DNA from: Aquimonas sp044344935
GTDB taxonomy: Bacteria > Pseudomonadota > Gammaproteobacteria > Xanthomonadales > Xanthomonadaceae
Assembly: GCA_044344935.1 (NCBI GenBank)
Contig: JBIJCA010000011.1
Location: 1-33,373, forward strand
Length of the DNA stretch: 33,373 nt
Direction of reading: 5' to 3'
Made by a program: the position numbers and the translations under genes. Of this stretch, positions 1-8,659 are shown in pieces. A model generated the notes under the pieces. That model had not been told where the DNA came from, ran no database searches, and worked only from the letters and a program-made list of their open reading frames with translations. Position 1 is the first letter of the stretch. Each line of letters opens with the position of its first letter.

Positions 1-1
1 T

Positions 2-1558
2 TTGCTGGGCGCGCCCCGGCCGGCCGCCCCCGGGCGCCCCCCCGGGGCGCCCCCCGCGACCGTGCTGGACGCGGTGCGGCGCGCCCTCACGGCCAGCGAA
101 GCCGAGCCTAACGCGGAACCCGGCGCGCGGCTCGAACTGCGCTTGCGCCTGGCTCAGGTGCTGCAGCGGCAGGGCGATCTGGAAGGCGCGCGAGTCCTGT
201 TCGAAGAAGTCCGCGACGCCGCCAGCGAGCGCTGGGGCAGGGCTTATCCGGTCGCGATCGAAGCAGCCACCCACGTCATCCAGAACAGCATGGCGCGCGG
301 CGAGTACGCGCAGGCGCGTGCGCAGCTCGATGCCTTGCCGCCCGCTGGCGAAGACCTGCTGCAACAGGTCGACTGGCTGTCGATGTCGGCGGTGCTGGCC
401 TCGCGCGTGCGCGATGTCGAACGCGCGCTGCGCGATGGCGAGATGGCGATGGCGCTGGCGCGCGAGCACGGCGATCCCGAGCTGATCCGCGTCACGCTCA
501 ACGATTGGGGCGTCGTCCTGGTGGCGGCCAACCGTGATGAGGCGGCGATCGCAGCCTACGAGGAACTGCTCGCGCTCAATCGCAAACGCTTCGGTGAGCG
601 TCACCAGCGCATCGCCAACGTACAGGCCGCACTGGCGCGCGCCTACCGCCGCACGGGCGACCTCGGTCGCGCCGAGCGAGCCGCGCGCGCAGCGGTGGAG
701 ATCGACCGCGCGGTGTATCCCGGAGACGACCGTCATGCGGCGGTGAATCTCAACGCGCTGATGCTGGTGTTGCGCGAGCGCGGCGATCTCGACGGCGCAC
801 TGGTCGTCGCCCGCGAGGCGCTGCGCATCAATCTCGCGGCGCTGGGCGAGGGACATCCCGACACCACGCTCGCGCGTTACGGAGTCGGCAACCTGCTGAT
901 GATGCGCGAGGACTACGCCGAAGCCGCGCCACTGCTGGGTCAGTGTGTGGCGGACAACGCCCGCGATTTCGGTCCGGCGCATTGGCGCACCGTGGCGGCG
1001 CGCGCGCAGCACGGCTACACGCTGGGCATGCTGGGGTCGACACAGGCCGGCGTCGCCGCGCTCGAACAGGCGATCGCCGAACTCCGTGCGCTGCCGACGG
1101 GCGATCCCGACCGGCTGTGCGGCGCGATCGAACAACGCGTGCGCCTTGCGCAGCATCTGGGCGATGTCGCGGGTGCACGTGAGTGGCTGGATCGTCTTCA
1201 GGCCGCCGACCCCGATGCGCCGCCGAATCGCGCGTGCTGGATGGGCAATGTCGAATTGCGGCGAGCGGCCGTTGCCTTCGATGCAGCATCGTTTGTCGAC
1301 GCCCGCGAATCGCTGCGGCGTAGCGCTGTCCTGCTGGAGCAGGCCGGCGCGGCGGTACCGCTGCTGGTGGCTGAGCACGCGGTGCTCGGTGCGCTGGTCC
1401 TTCACCGCACCGCTGATCCGGACGCGGCCGCAGCCGCGGCGCGCGCCGAAGCGCTGCTCGCTGATCTGCGCACGCCTCCGCCTGCACTGCGTCGCCGGAT
1501 CACCGCGATGCGCGAATTCGCACCGGCAGCGACCGCGCAGCCACAGCGCGCTCCCTGA
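2..1558 (+). CDS. Tetratricopeptide-repeat protein, 5'-truncated by the window edge
   Basis: The reading frame is open from the first bases, so the true start is probably outside the window; the TTG at position 2 is not a convincing start. At least 518 residues are visible. Most of it is alpha-helical TPR-like repeats of the TPR_10/TPR_12 kind, seen as Ala/Leu/Arg-rich helix pairs with motifs such as ALARAYRRTGDLGRAE, HPDTTLARYGVGNLL and REDYAEAAPLL. No transmembrane segment or catalytic motif is visible. In Xanthomonadales relatives, such arrays often form the C-terminal half of a Hanks-type Ser/Thr kinase. That reading is possible here but cannot be tested, because any kinase domain would lie upstream of the window. 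TPR arrays mediate protein-protein contacts; the partner is unknown. The next gene starts 223 bp downstream. Confidence 0.8.
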   Translation: MLGAPRPAAPGRPPGAPPATVLDAVRRALTASEAEPNAEPGARLELRLRLAQVLQRQGDLEGARVLFEEVRDAASERWGRAYPVAIEAATHVIQNSMARGEYAQARAQLDALPPAGEDLLQQVDWLSMSAVLASRVRDVERALRDGEMAMALAREHGDPELIRVTLNDWGVVLVAANRDEAAIAAYEELLALNRKRFGERHQRIANVQAALARAYRRTGDLGRAERAARAAVEIDRAVYPGDDRHAAVNLNALMLVLRERGDLDGALVVAREALRINLAALGEGHPDTTLARYGVGNLLMMREDYAEAAPLLGQCVADNARDFGPAHWRTVAARAQHGYTLGMLGSTQAGVAALEQAIAELRALPTGDPDRLCGAIEQRVRLAQHLGDVAGAREWLDRLQAADPDAPPNRACWMGNVELRRAAVAFDAASFVDARESLRRSAVLLEQAGAAVPLLVAEHAVLGALVLHRTADPDAAAAAARAEALLADLRTPPPALRRRITAMREFAPAATAQPQRAP

Positions 1559-1781
1559 TGGGCACATCGCAACCTCTGGCGCGGCTTCAGCCCGCTCCCG
1601 CTTGAAAGGGGAGAGCAGGGGTGTGAGTCGGGACCGCCAGTGAACCCTGTCGGCCCGCCGACCCGGAGTTGCGTGGCGCCGGGCGCCAGGCGGTCTACAT
1701 CGCTGCCGCATGTCGCAAACCGCCGCATCTCCGCGTTGCTTGGAGGCAGCCGGAATCTCTCGGCATCTTGAGGATGCTTTC

Positions 1782-4700
1782 ATGCGCCGAACGCCTTCCA
1801 ATGCAGCTGGCAGCCGTGTTCGGAGCCGATCTGCCGTTCTGATGCTGGTTGTCGGCGTTGGCGTACAGGCTGCATCACTGGCGGCCGCGCCCGACAACAC
1901 CGCGTGGCTGGCGAAGGCACAGCAGGAACTGGCACAGCGCGAGTACTTTGTCAGCGAGAACGATGTTGGCTTGCAGGCACCCAATCGCGCGCAGGGGTTC
2001 CGCAGCTATTTCGACGATACGGGCGTGCGGCTGGTGACGCGCGATGCCGACAGCGAGAGCTTGGCCGAATTGCGCATGGTGGGCGTGGGTCGCGCCGAGC
2101 CCGGCGCCAAGCTGCAGTTCGAGGCACTGGGTGCCGCGGCCGTGGTGGCCGAACAAGCGCAGATCAGCCAGCATTGGCGGGGCTTGGCGCTGGTGCAGAA
2201 CAATCAACCCGACGGCTTACGCCAGGAAATACATTTGCAGCAGCGGCCCGTGGGTGACGGCCGAGTCACGGTAGCGATCGATACGGGTACCACCTCGACT
2301 TCCGCGGGCGCCGATCAGGTGTTGCTGCAAAGCGCGCATGGCAGCCTGCGCTGGGATGTTCTCGGCGCAGAGGATGCGCGGGGCCTGGCCCTTTCGGTCA
2401 GCGTCGCGACAACGGGCCAGCAGCTGCAACTGTCGTTCGATGATGCCAGCGCGCAGTATCCGATCCGGCTCAAAGCCCTGTTGACCGGCACCGCCGATGC
2501 GCTGCTGGCGTCGAATCAGGCCGGCGCGCAACTGGGCGCCAGCGTGGCCGGTGCGGGGGATGTCAACGGCGATGGCTTTGCCGATGTCATCGTCGGCGCA
2601 TCCTTGTACGACAATGGCCAGATCAATGAAGGCGCCGCCTTCATTTACTTCGGCGGCGCCGGAGGCTTCAACACCAACGCCGACACGGTGATGGTGTCGA
2701 ACCAGGCGAGTGCGTTGTTCGGCGCCAGTGTCGCCAGCGCGGGCGATGTCAACGGCGATGGCTTTGCCGATGTCATCGTCGGCGCACCTTTCTTCGACAA
2801 CGGAGAGATCGAAGAAGGCGCCGCCTTCGTTTACTTCGGCGGCGCCGGGCCATTCGAACCAAATTTCGATGGGCGGCTGCAGTCGGACCAGGTTGATGCA
2901 GAGCTGGGCACCAGCGTAGCCGGCGCCGGGGACGTCAACGGCGACGGCTTTGCCGATGTCATTGTCGGCGCGCGGCTCTACGACAATGGCCAGACCAATG
3001 AAGGCGCCGCCTTTGTCTACTTCGGTGGTGCCGGAGCGGTGTTCAACATCAGCATCGATGCGCTGTTGCAGTCGGACCAGGTGGGTGCAGAGCTGGGCAC
3101 CAGCGTGGCCGGTGCCGGGGATGTCAATGGCGACGGCTTTGCCGATGTGATCGTCGGCGCATCCTTGTTCGACAACGGCGAGACCGATGAAGGCGCCGCC
3201 TTCGTCTACTTCGGCGGCGCCGGAGCATTCGACACCAGCGCCGATGCGCAGTTGCAGTCGAACCAGGTGAATGCGCAACTGGGCTCAAGCGTGGCCGACG
3301 CCGGGGATGTCAACGGTGATGGCTTTGCCGATGTCATCGTCGGCGCATCCTTGTACAACAACGGTCAGTCCGATGAAGGCGCCGCCTTCGTTTACTTCGG
3401 CGGCGCCGGAGCATTCAACACCACCGCCGATGCGCTGCTGGAGTCGGATCAGGTGGACGCATATCTGGGCCACAGCGTAGCCAGCGCCGGGGATGTCAAC
3501 GGCGATGGTTTTGCCGATGTCATCGTCGGCGCGTACCGTTACGACAACGGCCAGACCGATGAAGGCGCCGCCTTCGTTTACCTCGGCAGCGCCGGGGCGT
3601 TCAACACCGGCGCCGATGCGCAATTGCAGTCGAACCAGGCAAATGCGAGGTTGGGCTGGAGCGTGGCCGGCGCCGGAGATGTCAACGGCGATGGCTACGC
3701 CGACGTCCTCGTCGGCGCGTGGTTCTACGACAACGGCCAGACCGATGAAGGCGCCGCCTTCGTCTACTTCGGCGGTGCCGGGGCCTTCAACACCAGCCCC
3801 GATGCGCAGTTGGAGTCGGGTCAGGCGGATGCGTTGCTTGGCCTCAGCGTGGCCGGCGCCGGGGACGTCAACGGCGATGGCTTCGCCGACGTCATCGTCG
3901 GCGCAAGCTTCTACGACAATGGGCAGACCAGTGAAGGTGCCGCCTTTGTTTACTTCGGCGGCGCCGGGGCCTTCAACATCGTGGCCGATGCGCAGTTGGA
4001 ATCGGACCAGGTGAATGCGCAACTGGGCACCAGCGTGGCTGGCGCCGGGGATGTCAACGGCGATGGCTATGCCGACGTCATCGTCGGCGCAGCCTACTTC
4101 GACAACGACCCGATCCAGAACAATGAAGGCGCCGCCTTCGTCTACTTCGGCGGTCCCGGCGCCTTCGACCCCAGCGCCGATGCGCAGCTGGAGTCCAACC
4201 AGGCAGATGCGCAGCTGGGCGTCAGCGTGGCAGGCGCCGGGGATGTCAACGGCGATGGCTTCGCTGATGTCATCGTCGGCGCATCCTTGTTCGACAGCGG
4301 CCAGACGAATGAAGGCGCTGCCTTCGTTTACTTCGGCGGCGCCGGGACCTTCAACACCAGCGCCGATGCCCTGCTGAGATCGAACCAGGCCAACGCGTTG
4401 TTTGGCCTCAGCGTGGCCAGCGCCGGGGATGTGAACGGCGATGGCTTTGCCGACGTCATCGTCGGCGCTCGCTTCTACGACAACGCCCAGAGCGATGAAG
4501 GCGCAGCCTTCGTTTACTTCGGCCGCGCCGGGGCCTTCGACCCCGCTGCCGATGCGCAACTGGGGTCGGGCCAGGTGAATGCAGAGCAGGGCTCCAGCGT
4601 AGCTGGGGCCGGGGATGTCAACGGCGATGGCTTTGCCGATGTCATCGTCGGCGCAGTCGGCTACGACAACGGCCAGACCGATGAAGGCGCTGCCTTTATC

Positions 4701-5534
4701 TACTTTGGTGGTCCGGGGGCCTTCAACCACATAGCCGATGCGCAGTTGGAGTCGAATCAGGCGAGTGCGTTTCTGGGCAACAGCGTGGCCGGTGCCGGAG
4801 ATGTCAATGGCGATGGCTTTGCCGACGTGATCGTCGGCGCATCCGGGTACGTAAACGGCCAGAACGAGGAAGGCGCCGCTTTCCTCTACTTCGGCGGCGC
4901 CGGGGTCTTCAACGCCACCACCGATGCGCAGTTGGAGGCGAATCAGGCGAGTGCGTTCTTCGGCAACAGCGTGGCCGGCGCCGGAGATGTCAACGGCGAT
5001 GGCTTTGCCGATGTGATCGTCGGCGCAACCGGCTACGACAACGGCCAGACCGACGAAGGCGCCGCCTTCGTCTACCTCGGCACCGCTCGCGGTCGACTGG
5101 TGCAAGCCGAACAATTCCGTGCCAATGGCAGCAGCCCGGTGCAGCCCTGGGGCCTGTCGCAGCAAGCCGATGGTTTCGTGGTGGCGCTCAACGCCACCAG
5201 CCCGCGCGGCCGCGAACGCGCGAGGCTGCAGCTTGAGGCCTGCCCCAGCGCAGCGCCATTCGGCTCGATGCTGTGTAACCGGTTCACGTCCAGCAGTTGG
5301 ACCGAGCTTGGCGCCGATCCGCTCGGCAGCACGCTGACCCTGGCCGCCACCGGCTTGGCCGTTGACCGCGCGTACCACTGGCGCACCCGCGTGCAGTTCG
5401 CCGATCTCACCGGCGTGGCTCCTGCCAATCCAGGCGCAAGCCCCTGGCGCCGACTCCAGGCCAACGCTGACGTCGCCGACATCCGTACCAATACGCCAGC
5501 TTCACCCTTCATTTTCACCAACGGCTTCGAATAG
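1782..5534 (+). CDS. Secreted FG-GAP (integrin-alpha-like) repeat protein with NGFE C-terminus
   Basis: The product is about 1250 residues. I chose the ATG at 1782 because a TTGAGG Shine-Dalgarno-like stretch lies 8 bases upstream and a signal peptide follows directly (Arg-rich n-region, then VLMLVVGVGVQAASLAAA). An in-frame ATG at 1710 would give an unlikely N-terminus. Residues about 30-240 form an N-terminal domain I do not recognise (motif LQAPNRAQGFRSYF). Residues about 245-1100 hold fourteen FG-GAP repeats, each with a GDVNGDGFADVIVGA calcium-binding loop and an EGAAFVYFGGAG strand, consistent with two seven-bladed beta-propellers. A C-terminal domain of about 145 residues has a Cys pair and an FN3-like AYHWRTRVQF...PWRR motif, and the protein ends FTNGFE. 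It is probably an extracellular or surface-bound protein; its ligand is unknown. The next two secreted proteins share its tail. Confidence 0.9.
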   Translation: MRRTPSNAAGSRVRSRSAVLMLVVGVGVQAASLAAAPDNTAWLAKAQQELAQREYFVSENDVGLQAPNRAQGFRSYFDDTGVRLVTRDADSESLAELRMVGVGRAEPGAKLQFEALGAAAVVAEQAQISQHWRGLALVQNNQPDGLRQEIHLQQRPVGDGRVTVAIDTGTTSTSAGADQVLLQSAHGSLRWDVLGAEDARGLALSVSVATTGQQLQLSFDDASAQYPIRLKALLTGTADALLASNQAGAQLGASVAGAGDVNGDGFADVIVGASLYDNGQINEGAAFIYFGGAGGFNTNADTVMVSNQASALFGASVASAGDVNGDGFADVIVGAPFFDNGEIEEGAAFVYFGGAGPFEPNFDGRLQSDQVDAELGTSVAGAGDVNGDGFADVIVGARLYDNGQTNEGAAFVYFGGAGAVFNISIDALLQSDQVGAELGTSVAGAGDVNGDGFADVIVGASLFDNGETDEGAAFVYFGGAGAFDTSADAQLQSNQVNAQLGSSVADAGDVNGDGFADVIVGASLYNNGQSDEGAAFVYFGGAGAFNTTADALLESDQVDAYLGHSVASAGDVNGDGFADVIVGAYRYDNGQTDEGAAFVYLGSAGAFNTGADAQLQSNQANARLGWSVAGAGDVNGDGYADVLVGAWFYDNGQTDEGAAFVYFGGAGAFNTSPDAQLESGQADALLGLSVAGAGDVNGDGFADVIVGASFYDNGQTSEGAAFVYFGGAGAFNIVADAQLESDQVNAQLGTSVAGAGDVNGDGYADVIVGAAYFDNDPIQNNEGAAFVYFGGPGAFDPSADAQLESNQADAQLGVSVAGAGDVNGDGFADVIVGASLFDSGQTNEGAAFVYFGGAGTFNTSADALLRSNQANALFGLSVASAGDVNGDGFADVIVGARFYDNAQSDEGAAFVYFGRAGAFDPAADAQLGSGQVNAEQGSSVAGAGDVNGDGFADVIVGAVGYDNGQTDEGAAFIYFGGPGAFNHIADAQLESNQASAFLGNSVAGAGDVNGDGFADVIVGASGYVNGQNEEGAAFLYFGGAGVFNATTDAQLEANQASAFFGNSVAGAGDVNGDGFADVIVGATGYDNGQTDEGAAFVYLGTARGRLVQAEQFRANGSSPVQPWGLSQQADGFVVALNATSPRGRERARLQLEACPSAAPFGSMLCNRFTSSSWTELGADPLGSTLTLAATGLAVDRAYHWRTRVQFADLTGVAPANPGASPWRRLQANADVADIRTNTPASPFIFTNGFE
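2514..5085 (+). repeat. Fourteen tandem 186-bp repeats encoding FG-GAP blades
   Basis: The unit is 186 bp (62 codons). The distance from the first to the last unit start is 2427 bp, which is 13 units plus 9 bp. Those extra codons are one in unit 3 and two in unit 9. All units carry the GDVNGDG loop, and nucleotide identity between units is visibly high, as in the repeated gatgtcaacggcgatggc. The array therefore looks recently amplified or homogenised and could change copy number by recombination. Confidence 0.95.
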
Positions 5535-5652
5535 CCGTTTCGACTGCACGACACCTCCGACCAGCAGGAAGGATCACGCGTCGCAGCCCACTTCGCCATT
5601 GGATCGCCGACAGGCGCCCGTTGGCGAATGCAGCGGTCACCTCACAACGCAA

Positions 5653-5670
5653 GCCGTGATCTGTCACGGC
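5653..5670. other. Perfect 7-bp hairpin between the FG-GAP and beta-helix genes
   Basis: GCCGTGA and TCACGGC flank a TCTG loop. It sits about 120 bp after the FG-GAP stop codon and about 100 bp before the beta-helix gene. There is no clean T-tract, so it may be a weak terminator or a leader structure. The rest of the 239-bp gap shows nothing I recognise. Confidence 0.35.
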
Positions 5671-5773
5671 GCAGTCGTTTCCCAAGGCCCGGTCGCAGGC
5701 TGCCTTACCCGAATGTCGCAAAGCGCGCTGATCGCCCGTTTCTCGGTCCAACTCAGCTTCGAGTGCGCCGCGG

Positions 5774-8017
5774 ATGCTTCTGATGTTCCGATCCCATCGT
5801 TTCCATCGCGCACTGCCGCTGCTGATGGCCGGCCTGTGCGCGCCGCTGCCGTCGCAGGCTGCGATTTTCACCGTCGGCCCACTCGCCAGCGGTTGCACCC
5901 ATCCAACGCTCGTTGCCGCGGTGGCGGCTGCGGAGGCGAGCCTCGGACCGGACACCATCCGCGTCACACGCAGCGCGACGTACAGCGCGCAGGAACTGGT
6001 GATCAGCACGCAACAGGAACTTGACCTGGTCGGTGGCTTCGCGTCCTGCACCAGCACCGCTGCAGATGGCACGCAGACCGTACTCGACGGCGCGGGCGGG
6101 AGCTCCGCGCCGGTGTTGCGTATCAGTGCCAATTCGGCCACGGCGATCGTCAGGCTGCGCCTGCTGCGGATCACCGGCGGCGACTCGACCGGCGATGGCG
6201 GTGGCATCCGGTTCACCGGCCGGGGCACGCTCGTACTGACTGCAACCACCGTGAACCTGAACGACGCCGACGCGGGCGGCGGCATCCACGTGCGCGGCAC
6301 TGGTTCCGAGACCCGGTTGGTGATCGGTAGCAACAACCTGATCGCCGGCAATCGCGCGCGCAGTGGCGGGGGCATCTACCTCGAGAGCGCCGATCTGCGC
6401 ATGGTGGAGCCGGGTAGCTCTATCTTCGCCAACACCGCGACTGAAAGTGGCGGTGGGCTGCGCATCTATGCCACCGACGGCAATCCCGCGACCGCGACGA
6501 TTGGCAGCACCGGATTCCAATCCGTGGCCGCGGTCGAGGGCAACAGCGCTGCGGTGGGCGGTGGCATCGCATTGTTCGCCACGAACGACGGATCGGCTGC
6601 CGTGTCGCTTGTCGGAGCCAGTGCGGCCGCTCCCGTCGCGGTTCGCGAAAACTTCGCGTCGCAGCGCGGCGGGGCGATCGATCTACAGCCGACGGCTTCA
6701 CTGTCCGAGAATGTCAGTACGTCGGCGAGACTTGCCAATGCCGTGCTCGATGGCAACGCCGCACCGACGGGCGCCGCCGTATATGCGAGCAACGAGAGCT
6801 TTGCCAACTACACGCGGGGATCCAGCGTCGCGCTCCTCGATAGCAGGGTCAACGGCAACACAAGCCTCACGGCGGCCAACGTCCCCACCGATGGACCGAT
6901 TCTCGTGATCACCGAGTTAAGCAATTTCACCGCTCGACGCGCTTCTTTCGCTGGAAACGATGGTGGTCCGGTGATTCGGGCAGGAAGTGCCAATGTTGTC
7001 TACGTCTCCGATTCGTTGTTCCACACCAATACCGTGCGTGGCAGTGTGTTCAGTATCGCGGGCGGGGCGTCATACTGCGGCGCCGAAGGGACGACGTTCG
7101 CTGGCAATGCGATCCAGGCCGGCGCGGTGATCCTCGCGGAATGCGACTTCAACCTGCGCAACAGCATCGTCTGGCAGCCGGGAACAACGACGCTGCAAGC
7201 CAGCACGCGATCGGTATTGGACGTCCTTGCGAGCGAGATCACCAGCCTCGGTAGTGGCAACTCGATCGTCTCGGCGCAGCCGCGCTTCATCGATCCAGCG
7301 GGCGGGGATTTTCGGCTGCAAGCCGCCTCGCCCGCGATCGACTTCTCGCGCTTCTCCCTGACCGACGGACGCGACCTGAACGGGGCGCCCCGCGGCATCG
7401 ACCTCGCGCGGGTGACGAACGTAAGCGGCGCGATCGACCTGGGTGCCTACGAGCGCGATCAACTCGGCAACCTCGCACTCAATCCGCAGTTCCTTGCCGA
7501 TCGCCGGCTATGGGACGCCGGCATCCCGGGTTCAACCGCAACCTGGGGCGCAACAGGTGCAGCCAACGGCGGCAGCATCAGCTTGAACATGGTCGCAGCA
7601 CCGGGCGGCAGCTTCGTTGGGCTTCGTCAATGCGTGCGCATCCCGGGGCCCGGGCGCTACCGGCTGAGTGGCCTTGCCTACGGGAGCGGGGCCGATTTCC
7701 TGACCCGCGACCGCGTGAGCCTGCGCTGGAACCTGCGCTACAACACCGGCGGCGAGACCTGCACCGGCACGATCGACGCGCAGGGCAGCGTCGAATTCAG
7801 CAACACCGCGAGTTGGAGCGCGCCGCTCAGCCCTGGACTGATCGAAGTTTCGCCTTCTCTGTTCAGTCGCTTCACCAACGTGGAAGTGCTGCTGCAGGTG
7901 CGCGAAGGCAGCCTCAACGTCAACGCCACCAGCACCGGTTTCTTCGACGAGATCGCTCTGGTTGCTGAGGACACCACAGCTGGCGATGCGGTGTTCGCCA
8001 ATGGATTCGAGCCATGA
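5774..8017 (+). CDS. Secreted right-handed beta-helix protein with C-terminal ligand-binding-like domain and NGFEP tail
   Basis: The product is 747 residues. A signal peptide is clear (RALPLLMAGLCAPLPSQA, cleavage near residue 29). ATG 5774 and the in-frame ATG 5783 are both plausible starts, and neither has a strong Shine-Dalgarno. Residues 30 to about 560 have the irregular Gly/Asn/Ser-rich pattern of a parallel beta-helix (pectate-lyase/POMP-like), with repeated GGGI turns (DGGGIRF, AGGGIHV, SGGGIYL, GGGLRI, VGGGIAL). It resembles the 'choice-of-anchor' or right-handed parallel beta-helix proteins of environmental bacteria; no catalytic residues are evident. Residues about 565-740 form a galactose-binding-like beta-sandwich (NLALNPQF..., QCVRIPGPGRYRLSG, CTGTI, FFDEIAL) homologous to the next protein. 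The C-terminus is VFANGFEP. The stop codon overlaps the next start (ATGA), so the two are probably translationally coupled. Confidence 0.88.
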   Translation: MLLMFRSHRFHRALPLLMAGLCAPLPSQAAIFTVGPLASGCTHPTLVAAVAAAEASLGPDTIRVTRSATYSAQELVISTQQELDLVGGFASCTSTAADGTQTVLDGAGGSSAPVLRISANSATAIVRLRLLRITGGDSTGDGGGIRFTGRGTLVLTATTVNLNDADAGGGIHVRGTGSETRLVIGSNNLIAGNRARSGGGIYLESADLRMVEPGSSIFANTATESGGGLRIYATDGNPATATIGSTGFQSVAAVEGNSAAVGGGIALFATNDGSAAVSLVGASAAAPVAVRENFASQRGGAIDLQPTASLSENVSTSARLANAVLDGNAAPTGAAVYASNESFANYTRGSSVALLDSRVNGNTSLTAANVPTDGPILVITELSNFTARRASFAGNDGGPVIRAGSANVVYVSDSLFHTNTVRGSVFSIAGGASYCGAEGTTFAGNAIQAGAVILAECDFNLRNSIVWQPGTTTLQASTRSVLDVLASEITSLGSGNSIVSAQPRFIDPAGGDFRLQAASPAIDFSRFSLTDGRDLNGAPRGIDLARVTNVSGAIDLGAYERDQLGNLALNPQFLADRRLWDAGIPGSTATWGATGAANGGSISLNMVAAPGGSFVGLRQCVRIPGPGRYRLSGLAYGSGADFLTRDRVSLRWNLRYNTGGETCTGTIDAQGSVEFSNTASWSAPLSPGLIEVSPSLFSRFTNVEVLLQVREGSLNVNATSTGFFDEIALVAEDTTAGDAVFANGFEP

Positions 8018-8589
8018 GTGGCCTGTGCGCAGGCCGATGCATCGCTGCGGGAGTGCTGCTCGCGTTGCTGCCCGTTGCTGCTTCCGCACAGAATCTGGTC
8101 GCCAATGGCGGATTCTCCAGCGCGCTCGTCGACTGGCGGACTACTGGCAACGGCACGGCGTCACTCTCACTCGACGACATCGACGGCGATCCCGTGTCCG
8201 GCTCGGCGCTGCTGCGCAACGCAGAGGTCGACGCAGGCGTCCAGGCCATTCCACTCGACCAGTGCGTGGCGCTACCCGGTCCGGGCGTATACCTCGTCGG
8301 GGCCAGTTCGCGTCTCGACGCCACGCAGGTTGCCGGCCGTGCCGTCCTCGGCACGGTGCTTTACGGTGGGGCCAACTGCACCGGCAGCATCCGCGGTGGC
8401 GCGGGGCGGGGGTTTCCGCGAGCCTCGACCTGGACACCGGTCAGTTTTCTGGTGAGCGTGGATATCTCGGTATCGATGCTGGTCCGCCTTGGCGTCGAGA
8501 AAGCGGTCGCCGGCGGCACGATCGAGGTCCAGGTCGATGACGTGTTCGTGGGGCTGACGCCGCAGCTGTTCCGCAACGGCTTCGAGTGA
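8014..8589 (+). CDS. Small secreted beta-sandwich protein, NGFE tail, coupled to the beta-helix gene
   Basis: The product is 191 residues. The ATG overlaps the preceding stop codon by 4 bases, which suggests translational coupling and a shared operon. The N-terminus is a signal peptide (IAAGVLLALLPVAASA, cleaved before QNLV). The mature part looks like one carbohydrate-binding-module-like jelly roll: NLVANGGFSSALVDWR at the start, QCVALPGPGVYLVG in the middle, CTGSI, then VQVDDVFV near the end. These elements line up with the C-terminal domain of the preceding protein, so this is a single-domain relative. The C-terminus is LFRNGFE. No catalytic residues are seen. The ligand could be a glycan, but that is inference. 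Two hairpins just after the stop may end transcription. Confidence 0.85.
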   Translation: MSGLCAGRCIAAGVLLALLPVAASAQNLVANGGFSSALVDWRTTGNGTASLSLDDIDGDPVSGSALLRNAEVDAGVQAIPLDQCVALPGPGVYLVGASSRLDATQVAGRAVLGTVLYGGANCTGSIRGGAGRGFPRASTWTPVSFLVSVDISVSMLVRLGVEKAVAGGTIEVQVDDVFVGLTPQLFRNGFE

Positions 8590-8606
8590 AGGCGCTCCGG
8601 CGCCTT
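8589..8606 (+). terminator. GC-rich hairpin at the stop codon of the secreted-protein operon
   Basis: AAGGCGC and GCGCCTT pair perfectly (7 bp) around a TCCG loop, beginning on the last base of the stop codon. Only two T residues follow, so this is a candidate terminator or mRNA 3'-end protector rather than a classic intrinsic terminator. Confidence 0.45.
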
Positions 8607-8635
8607 GATCGCAGGACACCCGTCGACTTGACCAT

Positions 8636-8659
8636 GCGCCACCACAAGGGTGGTGGCGC
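8636..8659. other. Perfect 10-bp inverted repeat with AAGG loop
   Basis: Arm GCGCCACCAC (8636-8645) pairs perfectly with 8650-8659 across a 4-base loop. It lies 47 bp after the operon stop codon. With no T-tract on either strand, it could be a REP-like palindrome, a back-up terminator or a protein-binding site. Confidence 0.6.

Noticed and set aside
2217..3278. 353-residue minus-strand open frame over the start of the FG-GAP array
   Set aside because: Same antisense effect of repeated GC-rich codons; no ribosome-binding site and no known motif.
2514..5085. CRISPR-like array
   Set aside because: The 186-bp periodicity is coding, in frame, and explained by FG-GAP blades; there are no short repeats with unique spacers.
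3285..5378. 697-residue open frame on the minus strand across the FG-GAP repeats
   Set aside because: It is a shadow: the repeat unit has no stop in this antisense frame, so the frame stays open in every copy. The plus strand has the signal peptide, ribosome-binding site and FG-GAP motifs.
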